DNA from: CAYUMU01 sp964445985
GTDB taxonomy: Bacteria > Planctomycetota > Planctomycetia > Pirellulales > S012-138
Direction: 5' to 3'
Assembly: GCA_964445985.1 (NCBI GenBank)
Contig: CAYUMU010000007.1
Span: forward strand, 1 to 64,000
Length of the DNA: 64,000 bases
A model generated the notes under the pieces. It made no database searches and had not been told where the DNA came from. It worked only from the letters and a program-made list of their open reading frames with translations. Of the stretch, positions 53,201-60,146 are shown piece after piece. The number at the start of each line of letters is the position of its first letter. The stretch's first letter is position 1. A program made the translations under genes and the position numbers.

Positions 53201-54398
53201 CACCGCCAGCGCCGCGCTGCAAAGTCTCGCGAGTCGCGGACTGTTTTCCTTCGTCGATGATCTCCCCGAACTGCCGGACGGCGTCTGGTCGCTCACGCAG
53301 GGCCTGGAATTGGCCCGCGCGATCGAGCGCGCCTGCGATTCAACAGACATTGCGGATGAAGCCTGGAACAAATCGCAAACGAAACTGCATCAAGCCCACC
53401 AACTCCTCGGCAGCGATCTGGCCAGTCACGATCTAACCCCCGACCTGGAAGTGCTCGCGGATGGCCTGCAACTGGTGCAAGTCGCTTTTCGCGGCGCGCT
53501 GCTCCGGATCGATCAGCTAGTCGTGCAGCTGCGTTCCGAAGCTGACGAACGGGAATTGGTGCTCAGTGAAAAGGAACGGAAAGTCTTTGAGGACTTCATG
53601 CTCGGCGAGGTGGGCGCGGAACTGCATCAACGGCTCGCAGCCGCCGTGGAGCAGATCGACCGGATGAACGCCGAAGTGCTCCGCCGCCCGATGAGCACCG
53701 GCATGCAGATGCGCTTTCGTTGGGAACTGGCCGAGGATGCGAACGACGAGCTCCGGGCAGCCCGGGAGATTCTCGCTCGCGCCCAGGCCACCTGGTCGGC
53801 CGACGAACGTCAGTTGCTGATTGCCTTCCTGCAGAAGCGGATTCAGAGCGAACGGGACCAGGATCCTTCGGCCGCCTGGCAGGCTCATTTGCAGTTGGCC
53901 CTCGACTATCGCCGGTGGCATATTCTAAAGATTCTCCGCCGGGCGAACTCCGCTCAAAATTGGAGTACGCTGACGCGCCGCACTTACGCGGCCCTCAGCG
54001 GCGGCGAGAAAGCGATCGCCCTGACCGTGCCGCAATGCGCCGCGGCGGCCGCTTACTACGCTTCGGCTCATCCGCACGCGCCGCGGTTCATCTTGCTCGA
54101 TGAGGCTTTCGCCGGCGTCAGCACCGATAATCGCGGCAGTTGCCTGGAAATGTTGGTGGCCTTCGACCTGGATGTCGTCATGACCAGTGAGAACGAACGG
54201 GGCTGCTATCCAGGAGTTCCCGCGCTCGCCATCTGCCGACTATCGCGAGCCGCCGATCTGAAGGTCGTGCTCAACGACGTGTTTATCTGGAATGGCAAGC
54301 AGCAGCAAGGACCGTTTGAAGTGACCGCGAATGCTGCAGTCTCCGAGGAATTATCCACCGCGTTGCCGGCAGCCAAGAAAAATGGCGAACTCTTCTGA
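50202..54398 (+). CDS. jetC: Wadjet type II SMC-like ATPase JetC (TIGR02680)
   Basis: The 1398-residue protein is the SMC/MukB-like motor of the system. The Walker A is GINASGKS at residues 65-72, with Ala where most SMC proteins have Gly/Asn-Gly. The ABC signature LSGGEK starts at 1265, and the Walker B ILLDEAFAG contains D1300 and E1301. Two long coiled-coil regions fill most of 250-600 and 740-1200, with a hinge-like globular insert around 600-730 (PGAPFWRLVDFVPAVPAEEH). Through ATP-driven loop extrusion such motors recognise small circular DNA. All motor motifs are intact. It overlaps jetB by four bases and jetD by 17 bases. Confidence 0.92.
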   Translation: MNAPLAADGTSPSAFSAELVERLLQRQLPLPGRERWQPLRAGLVNIFLFEDERFPFADGRLLIRGINASGKSRALAFLLPFLLDANLSATRLEPDRDAQRQVPWNLLMGEHHDRLGYSWLELGRLDPERGAEYLTLGCGLKAIKDRGIVEHWFFSTPRRIDADLQLVTPHRTALTRRQLSEALDDRGQVFERAQDYRRLVDEKLFGLGERYDYLIELLLSLRQPQLAKKLELEQLELALQESLPPLTERLLTTAAEAFRSLDEDRRQLREARHAWERAAAFLEPYRQHVRCGLRRSAEQVLGAQRKFDNDSRKVRNLEQTVKQLHAQRQEYQSAHERAQQEAADYESQIRVLQESEAARNAQRLTNLRSSVEQAQAALERQENGFAQSEQQTQRFAARLAEAEESFNTRQQTAARQSQAAGKLTVPVPLVRLQADRLGPLLSRGDWSTAEADPVFAALQKETQRWNRQAERLSKANEELRKLHQHWQAQQTVLAQREAQQQAQAERVTARAAAIVRIRGELWQNIGDWLAASGELFAKVNPLAELEPAWLAWAEHTEGRDPLAIAADAAYQQRLGEISARQAGIEQQRALLEQQIQTAERELARLRSGGEIVPLPPATREVALREARPGAPFWRLVDFVPAVPAEEHAGWEAALQAAGLLDAWLLPSGQLKNERCEVFLLATGEALPWDRQLSRVLRFAGPAGTISEELLNGVLQRIGVGAEAGGVWVDRAGRWQNGPLHGHWEKEDAEFIGTAARERNRQRRRQSLQREIESHQVEQLRWRKVHFALRQSILHLDGLRQRYPSDQPLRTALLELASAEGLLAEAETATQIAAGEEGKTRSAYAERQDERNRVAQEQGLSEWAERPAELADQLSQYATGLTLLQRDFADAAAAHVAAVRGQADHSAASAKLATARQDLETTKQEVRRQQVELETLEATLGAAETEISRQLTEAKARAQAASTEAGKNFKLSAEAAAQIGAKGEQIAELTATLTEQSEARRTASAALQSLASRGLFSFVDDLPELPDGVWSLTQGLELARAIERACDSTDIADEAWNKSQTKLHQAHQLLGSDLASHDLTPDLEVLADGLQLVQVAFRGALLRIDQLVVQLRSEADERELVLSEKERKVFEDFMLGEVGAELHQRLAAAVEQIDRMNAEVLRRPMSTGMQMRFRWELAEDANDELRAAREILARAQATWSADERQLLIAFLQKRIQSERDQDPSAAWQAHLQLALDYRRWHILKILRRANSAQNWSTLTRRTYAALSGGEKAIALTVPQCAAAAAYYASAHPHAPRFILLDEAFAGVSTDNRGSCLEMLVAFDLDVVMTSENERGCYPGVPALAICRLSRAADLKVVLNDVFIWNGKQQQGPFEVTANAAVSEELSTALPAAKKNGELF

Positions 54399-55671
54399 CT
54401 TGCCATCGCTAGTCGAACTACTAAGACAGCCGGACTTTCGCCGGTTGCTGAGTCGTTTGGTAGCGCGCCTCCACCAAGGTCGCGATTTGAGTGGTCAGCT
54501 GCGTTTGACGGCAGTTTCTGAACCAGAACGAAACGCCCTGGGCAGGTTGCTGGGAACTCCCTTTCGCGGTCGCAAGTCGATCGCCATCGAGCTCGATGTC
54601 CTCGCTCAATTTGCGACCCGCGATGGACATTTCCCATCGCTGGCAGCACTGGTGGAAGCTGCTCACGGCGAAGCAATCACGGCGAACCGCGCCGCGCACC
54701 TGGATCGTTCCAACGAGTGGAAACAACTCTGGCGTGACCAACTCCAGGACGGCAATTTTCCGCCCCGCGTGACAGCCTGGTTAACCCAGCCGCGCGTTCA
54801 AGCTTGGATTCGCCGCAGCGCTCAAGCAGACCTGCGAAACACGAAAGCACTGCTGCATAGCTTGCAATGTCTGCTCAGGTGCTTGCCGCTGAAGTCACCG
54901 ACGCTGTTAGCGCAATTCGCAGCCGAAACCGCGGGCTCCAGTCATGCGCTCGATAGCGATACTCCGCTGGGCCGCGTCGTGCTCCAAGCGCTCGCGGTGC
55001 AATGGGATCGGCCGCAACCAGGCTCCGCAGCCGATGTGCGGGCGCTCTGGTCGCTCGCCGGGCTGGTGCGCGATGAGCTTTCCACCACGGTCCTTGCGCT
55101 CAACCTTCCCGCGCGCCCGGGAAGCTCGCTGGGCGACATCCTGATTCGGCTGGGTCAAGCAGGTCAGCCGGCCAGGTTGACCTTTCGCCAGTTGCAGGAG
55201 GCCTGCCAATTTGATCCGTCGCCTTGCCGAGAAATCTTTGTGTGTGAAAATCCCGCGGTCATGGCCGCGGCGGCCGATCGCTGGCGGGTCCGCGCCAAGC
55301 CGCTCGTCTGCGTCGAAGGGCAGCCCAGCCTGGCGGCTCAGGTATTGTTGCAATCGCTGGTTCGGCAAGGATTTGTCTTGCGCTACCATGGCGACTTTGA
55401 TTGGGGCGGAATTCGGATTGCCGCTGGGATCTGGAACAAGTTCTCCTTCCAGCCTTGGCGATTTGAATGCGCCGACTATCTCGCCGCGCCACGAGGGCGC
55501 ACACTCCAGGGTGAATATGTAGAATCTCCCTGGGATTCCACCTTATCCAGTGCGATGCAGCAACGTGGCGCCGCGGTTCATGAGGAAGCCGTGATGGAGC
55601 AACTGCTTCGCGACTTAAGCGGCGATCAAATTGCTCCCTTCGTCGAGATTCCCCAATGGTCAAGGAAGTGA
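54382..55671 (+). CDS. jetD: Wadjet type II nuclease JetD (TIGR02679, DUF3323 + DUF2399 Toprim)
   Basis: The 429-residue protein has an N-terminal DUF3323-like part and a C-terminal DUF2399 Toprim domain, the module that cuts plasmid DNA once the JetABC motor stalls. The Toprim acids are visible: E289 in FVCENPAVMAAAAD and D338/D340 in YHGDFDWGGIRIAAG. RAKPLVCVEGQPSLAAQVLL is another conserved block. The start at 54382 lies 17 bases inside jetC and yields the expected family N terminus (MANSSDLPSLVELLRQPDFR). The stop at 55669-55671 is followed after 3 bases by another start codon with a good ribosome site, so the operon once extended further. Confidence 0.88.
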   Translation: MANSSDLPSLVELLRQPDFRRLLSRLVARLHQGRDLSGQLRLTAVSEPERNALGRLLGTPFRGRKSIAIELDVLAQFATRDGHFPSLAALVEAAHGEAITANRAAHLDRSNEWKQLWRDQLQDGNFPPRVTAWLTQPRVQAWIRRSAQADLRNTKALLHSLQCLLRCLPLKSPTLLAQFAAETAGSSHALDSDTPLGRVVLQALAVQWDRPQPGSAADVRALWSLAGLVRDELSTTVLALNLPARPGSSLGDILIRLGQAGQPARLTFRQLQEACQFDPSPCREIFVCENPAVMAAAADRWRVRAKPLVCVEGQPSLAAQVLLQSLVRQGFVLRYHGDFDWGGIRIAAGIWNKFSFQPWRFECADYLAAPRGRTLQGEYVESPWDSTLSSAMQQRGAAVHEEAVMEQLLRDLSGDQIAPFVEIPQWSRK

Positions 55672-55674
55672 AGC

Positions 55675-55848
55675 ATGAACGATTCTGCGACGGTCGAGTG
55701 GCTGGCGGAAGCGATTGGACGAGCTACCAGAACCGCCAGGTTCTGTGTCACGGGTTGCTTGCCCGACGTCGATCCAGGTCTCGAAGCCGAGGGTGTGGGC
55801 GCTGTTCGGCTTCCATTGAAACTAGGAATGGCCAGACGCTGCCGCTGA
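55675..55848 (+). pseudogene. Truncated 2OG-Fe(II)-oxygenase-like gene directly after jetD
   Basis: AAGGAAG at 55662-55668 precedes the ATG by six bases. The 57-codon frame begins SATVEWLAEAIGRATRTARF and contains CVTGCLPDVDPGLEAEGVGA followed by VRLPL. This matches the N terminus of a 2OG-Fe(II) oxygenase family that opens in the same way (FCV-x-G-x-LP-x-x-xPGLE-x-EG-x-G). It ends at a stop after the LPL motif, before any catalytic His or Asp. The intact family is several hundred residues longer, so this is a 5' stub. Its spacing shows that it belonged to the Wadjet transcript. Confidence 0.55.
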
Positions 55849-56035
55849 AGTCATTCATCGTTACGGCGTGCCGCGAGTTCGGCTGGAATGCGTTCGAGCG
55901 GGAGTTGAAGCAATTGCTCTCCGCGCCGCAGAATACCCGCTCTTGCGCGACGAGACGTGCTTCTTCCTGGCGATCGACTTGGCTAAACAGAACTGGCGGG
56001 AGGATGCGCAGGCTTTTTACGCGAACCGACAATAG
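55826..56035 (+). pseudogene. 3' remnant of an unidentified gene
   Basis: In a second frame, after an in-frame TAG, the DNA encodes EVIHRYGVPRVRLECVRAGV, then EAIALRAAEYPLLRDETCFF followed by LAIDLAKQNWREDAQAFYAN and a stop. It has a helical, charged pattern with coding character but no start codon. The family was not recognised; it does not match the C terminus of the oxygenase family seen just upstream. It is probably the tail of another gene joined by deletion. Confidence 0.4.
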
Positions 56036-56066
56036 AATTGGCCAGCGCTCGCGGATTGAAGCCCAA

Positions 56067-56467
56067 TCATCGCCGATCCTCCGCTTCCAAGGCGTGAATC
56101 AGTTGAGCCACCTCGCGCCAAGGCATGTTGCCCGGCATCCGCAGCACGCGCCCGCCGCGCAGCTCGATGGCCAAACCTTTGTGTGGCAAAGACGGCGAAG
56201 TCTGCGCAGCCACCACCACCGGCATAAAGGCGGGCCGCTCCGGCTGGCTGGCCTTGGCGCGCTTGTTGCCAACAACCGCCACCTTGGCATCGCGAGCCAC
56301 AATCTCTCGCCGCCAAACGTAAAACGCCGACTCGGCGAGCGCTTCGCGACGGCAAAAGCCCGCACCGAAAGCCCGCTGGCGGCAAACTCAGCCAGCTTGC
56401 CCCGCCAAAACAACTCCCGCTCGGAACTCAAAGCCTGCCCACCCCGCGACAACCCAGCCATGCACAC
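56067..56467 (-). pseudogene. Frameshifted IS66-family TnpA accessory gene
   Basis: The frame from 56467 gives ERELFWRGKLAEFAASGLSV, then RAF. One frame over it continues CRREALAESAFYVWRREIVA, then RDAKVAVVGNKRAKASQPER, and ends PWREVAQLIHALEAEDRR at 56067. This is the typical IS66 accessory protein TnpA (SGLSVRAFCRREGLSESAFYAWRREL). A single-base shift near 56343 breaks it. TnpB and the IS66 transposase are absent, so the element is a fragment. Confidence 0.7.
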
Positions 56468-56553
56468 CCTCCAAGGAAGAACTCGGAAAGCGAGCAGATT
56501 GCCATTTCAGCAGCCAAGAAAAAAGACGCGGTTGGCGGAACGCTCACACCAAA

Positions 56554-56880
56554 ATGATCGCCCAAGCCGACCCGGCTCCGCTCCACGTCACCAGCATCAA
56601 ATCCGCCAATTATGCCGCCCGTTCCGGCGAACTGGTGCAATGCGACGCCAGCAGTGGCTCATTCACCGTAACATTGCCAGGCAGCCCTCGCGTGAATCAG
56701 GTTGTGGGCGTGAAGCTGCTCGAAACCACCGGCGGCAACGCCGTGACCATCGCCCGCAACGGGAACGCGATCGAAGGCGAAGCGGGCGACCTCGCGCTTC
56801 CGCTCCCGGTCTGGCGTTGGCCTGCCGCACGTTCATGGTGGAACAACCCAAGCTGTCCCCGGATTTACCTAGTCCTCCGC
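56554..56880 (+). pseudogene. Broken phage-like small protein gene
   Basis: The frame starts MIAQADPAPLHVTSIKSANY and encodes SGSFTVTLPGSPRVNQVVGV, KLLETTGGNAVTIARNGNAI and EGEAGDLALPL. The TLPxSP..GxxVGVK...G..VTIARNG..I.G pattern occurs in small tail-fibre or carbohydrate-binding-like proteins found in phages and planctomycetes. After residue 85 the reading shifts: ALACRTFMVEQPKLSPDLPS appears in another frame, which is the natural continuation. The gene is therefore frameshifted and runs into the 3' end of comEC on the other strand. The call of phage origin is inference. Confidence 0.45.
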
Positions 56881-56883
56881 CGG

Positions 56884-59466
56884 CTATTCCTCGCGCCGAA
56901 ACCAGTCCACCGTTAACTCTCCGTCCTCCACAACCACCATCACCGCGCCATCGCGGGCCGTGTGCAGCACCCGTGCCCCGTGCGCTTCAAACGCTTCAAT
57001 CACCTGAGCATCGGCGCGAGCGAAGCCGCCGCTGATAACGACCCACTCCGGCAACGACCAGGCGGCAAAGCCGGGCGGGTCGCTGCGGCTGCTGCCGTGG
57101 TGGGGCGCCAGAATGACATCGGCATCGAGCTGGGGCCGGTTCAGCAATCGCGCCAGGCCGGCCCCTTCCACGTCGCCGGTGAGCAATATTCGTTTGCCCT
57201 GGTATTCGACGCTGAGCACCAGGCTGTTGGCGTTGTCGCTGCCGGCGACGCCTTCGCGAGGCGGATGGATGCAATCGATTTGCGCGCCGAGCCCTGCCGG
57301 GATGGGATCGGCCTCGTCCCACAGCAACCGAATGGGCACGCCCGCCGCGTCGATGGCGTCGCGCAGCACGCGAACCGCCGCGGAATCGTCGGCGTCGGGC
57401 GGGCTTCCACCGGCGCGGTCCCCGCCCGATTTCTCCCACATGGCAGGCGACAAGTAAACCACGCCCACCTCGAACTGCCGCAGCAATTGCGGCAGGGCGT
57501 TGTAGTGGTCCACATCGGCGTGCGAAACCACCACGGCGTCGATGCGAGTCAGCCCTCGCGACCACAAGTAAGACGCCACGCTGCGGGCCCCGCCCGGGGG
57601 TGAACCGAGCCGGCCGGCATCATAGAGCAACGTGGCGCCGTCGGGCAGATGCACGGCGACCGCGCAGCCATGTCCCATCGATAGGAAGGTGCATTCCAAC
57701 TTGCGCGGCGGCCCGCTGGGCCAAATTTGCGGCACCAACCACAGGGCGCACCAACCGCCCAGCAGCAGCAGACCTGCCCGGCGTTTGTAAGGATGTCGCG
57801 GCCAGGCGGCCCAGCCGAGCAGCACCACATAGAACATGGCCACCAACCACGGTTGCGGCCCGGCCACCCAATGATGATTGCCTGGCAGCCGGCTTCCCCA
57901 ATCAACCACGGCGTCGATCGATTGCAAGCTGGCGCGGCACGCGGCGGCCAGCACGGCATCGAACCACGGCGAGAGCCAACCAAACAGCAAGAGCGCAAAG
58001 CCTGATAACAGGGCCACGCCGATGGGCAACGTGAGCAGCGGGCTTAATAAAATTGCCACCGGCGAAACCAGGTGGAACCGCAACATAATCAGCGGCAAAG
58101 TCACGGCCCAAATCACGGCCGAAATCAGCGTGGCCCTCAACCACCACCGCCACAGCCAAATGCCGGCGCGAACCGGCCGCGAGCGACCTTTTTCCGCCAA
58201 CTTCTCCAGCGTGTCTCGCTCTTGCCAGCGCAGCCAATGAGGGCCAAACCAGGCCAGGGCCCCCACCGCCAAGAACGAAAGCTGCGGGCCGGCGCGAAAC
58301 AAGTCGGCCGGATTGCGCCACAAAATGAACAACGCCGCCGCGGCCAGGCAATTGAATGTCAACGTGGGACGCTGCGTTGCCAACGACAAACACAAGAGCA
58401 CGATGAGGGTGGCCGCCCTCACGGCCGAAGGGTCGCCGCCGGTCATGGTGGCGTACAAACAAGACAGCCCGGCCACCATCACCAAGGCTAGGCGGCGGGC
58501 GATCAAACCGCGCCGCAACAGGTACAACAAACTTCCCGCGAGAATACCAACGTGCAAGCCGGAAATCGCCAGAAAATGGATCGTATTGGTATGAAAGAAC
58601 ACCTCGGTGCGACTGTAATCGAGTTGCTCGCGCGACCCCAGCAGCAGCGCCGCCGCCAACCCCGATTGGCCTGAGCCCAATTGATCCCAGAGCCGCTGAT
58701 TGCCATGGGCGCGCATGTAATCGTAAAACCGTTGCTCGCTCCAACCCCCTTGGGCCAACACCGTCACGCAATCGGGATAGTTGCATTGCAGCGAGCAGGT
58801 GATGCGATCGGCGCGGGCGTGCTCGGCAAAGTCCATTTCGCCTGGGTTGCCGGCGGGAATAGTTCGACGCACGCGGGCGAACACTTCCAACAAATCGCCA
58901 GCCGCCACGCCGAGCAAATGCCCATCCACCATCATCACGGCCTTGCCGGTGGCAGGCCGCCATGCCTGGCCAAACCGCAGTTCCACCACCTCCACTTCCA
59001 AACGGCTGCGCTCGCCCGAGGGGATCGCGCGGAGCGGATCGAACTTTTGGGCCGGCAACCGCCGCGGGGCTTCCAAAGCTCGAACGCGCAAGGCGACCGG
59101 TGCATCGTCCTCGCTGGCATAGTGAGCCAGGTCGTCGACCGGAAACAGATGCCAGTCGAGATGATTCCAACCGCCCGCCCAAGCGAGAATCGCCGCCAGC
59201 ATCAGCACCGCGGCAATGTCGCTACGGCCGCGAAGATGCAGCAGGACCCAGCCGGCCAGGGCGGCCACGGCCAAACCGCACCAGACCCCAAATGGCAAGG
59301 GTAGAACGGTGTCTGACAGAATACCAACGGCGACCGCGGCAAACACCCAAACGAGCGGATGACGATTTCTCGCCAGCCGTTTGGGCGGCAATGGCTGAGC
59401 CGGTTCCGCCGCCTCTTGGGCGGCGGAGTCCGGCGGCGATGGGAGGATCGCGCCCGAAGGTGCCAC
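56884..59466 (-). CDS. comEC: ComEC/Rec2-family DNA-uptake channel protein
   Basis: The 860-residue protein starts at a GTG with AGGAG 8 bases before it. Domains in order: two or three N-terminal membrane helices; a DUF4131-like domain (about 90-230); the Competence membrane domain with the conserved NTIHFLAISGLHVGIL (about 290-305) and many helices (about 300-560); and a metallo-beta-lactamase domain at the C terminus with SHADVDHYNALPQLL and HHGSSRSDPP. ComEC carries single-stranded DNA across the inner membrane in transformation, and the C-terminal nuclease-like domain may degrade the other strand. No other competence gene is adjacent. The gene closes the right side of the accessory segment. 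Confidence 0.9.
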   Translation of the reverse strand: MAPSGAILPSPPDSAAQEAAEPAQPLPPKRLARNRHPLVWVFAAVAVGILSDTVLPLPFGVWCGLAVAALAGWVLLHLRGRSDIAAVLMLAAILAWAGGWNHLDWHLFPVDDLAHYASEDDAPVALRVRALEAPRRLPAQKFDPLRAIPSGERSRLEVEVVELRFGQAWRPATGKAVMMVDGHLLGVAAGDLLEVFARVRRTIPAGNPGEMDFAEHARADRITCSLQCNYPDCVTVLAQGGWSEQRFYDYMRAHGNQRLWDQLGSGQSGLAAALLLGSREQLDYSRTEVFFHTNTIHFLAISGLHVGILAGSLLYLLRRGLIARRLALVMVAGLSCLYATMTGGDPSAVRAATLIVLLCLSLATQRPTLTFNCLAAAALFILWRNPADLFRAGPQLSFLAVGALAWFGPHWLRWQERDTLEKLAEKGRSRPVRAGIWLWRWWLRATLISAVIWAVTLPLIMLRFHLVSPVAILLSPLLTLPIGVALLSGFALLLFGWLSPWFDAVLAAACRASLQSIDAVVDWGSRLPGNHHWVAGPQPWLVAMFYVVLLGWAAWPRHPYKRRAGLLLLGGWCALWLVPQIWPSGPPRKLECTFLSMGHGCAVAVHLPDGATLLYDAGRLGSPPGGARSVASYLWSRGLTRIDAVVVSHADVDHYNALPQLLRQFEVGVVYLSPAMWEKSGGDRAGGSPPDADDSAAVRVLRDAIDAAGVPIRLLWDEADPIPAGLGAQIDCIHPPREGVAGSDNANSLVLSVEYQGKRILLTGDVEGAGLARLLNRPQLDADVILAPHHGSSRSDPPGFAAWSLPEWVVISGGFARADAQVIEAFEAHGARVLHTARDGAVMVVVEDGELTVDWFRREE

Positions 59467-60146
59467 CAGAATTGCTCCTGGTTACGCTGACACGTTGGCC
59501 TGACACGACCCGTCAGCATAAGCAGGGAAAACCTCAGGGTAAATCAAGAATTTTTCTTCGAGGTCGCCTTCGAATGAATCCTCGCTGTCGGTCTGACTGC
59601 TGGTGCGGTTCGTCTTGAAGCTGGGGCTCGCGTCGACGTGATTAAATTCCTCGAAGGCGGCTGAACGGCGATTCACCCACGGAGATCGATTTGCCGGATC
59701 ACCGGTTCGGGTGTGGAAGCTCAGCGCGGCTGGGCTGAAGGCGCCTGCTTGCCGCCTTCGAATTTTTTGGGCATCGCTCCTTCCCGCCAAGCCGACTCGC
59801 CCCCGGGCTTGAAGCCAGGCCTCCCACCTTTTTTGGCCCCATGGTGAGCAGCCCCAACAGCGATTCCGCCCTCGCCCTTCCTGATGGTCCCCATGGCGAC
59901 CGGCGCCCTTTCCGCGGGGCCAGCGGTTCCCATGCCAGGCAGTTCGGCATGGCCTTTTGACTGGTTTTTCCTCGCTGCCCAAACGCTTCGTGCCGGGTTT
60001 TGCTTGAATTGGCCCAGTTTCCGCATACTATCTATTTATGCCGGTTGTCGGGGTCATCCGCGGCAATTGGGCTCCCTAGCTTGGCAGTCCGCCGGCAATG
60101 TGATGTCTGGGCGGGAAGGTTCTTACGAGTTGCTGGAGTGTCGTCC
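59467..60146. other. Gap of about 680 bp with a possible small basic protein
   Basis: No sure gene is seen. A minus-strand frame at 59721-60026 encodes 101 residues, MRKLGQFKQNPARSVWAARK, then rich in Gly, Lys and Ala (KKGGRPGFKPGGESAWREGA), with a plausible codon pattern but no strong ribosome site. Another minus frame ends FNHVDASPSFKTNRTSSQTD, then SEDSFEGDLEEKFLIYPEVF, just before comEC. Either may be real or chance; overlapping frames in the same region weaken both. Confidence 0.3.

Noticed and set aside
56890..56925. CTCTCCG near 56915 as a possible right attachment site matching the tRNA-Ser 3' end
   Set aside because: Only seven bases match and the place is inside comEC; no longer direct repeat of the tRNA end was found by eye.
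55656..57035. 459-codon plus-strand frame running through the Wadjet downstream region
   Set aside because: It joins the wrong frames of several remnants and the antisense of comEC; no continuous protein pattern.
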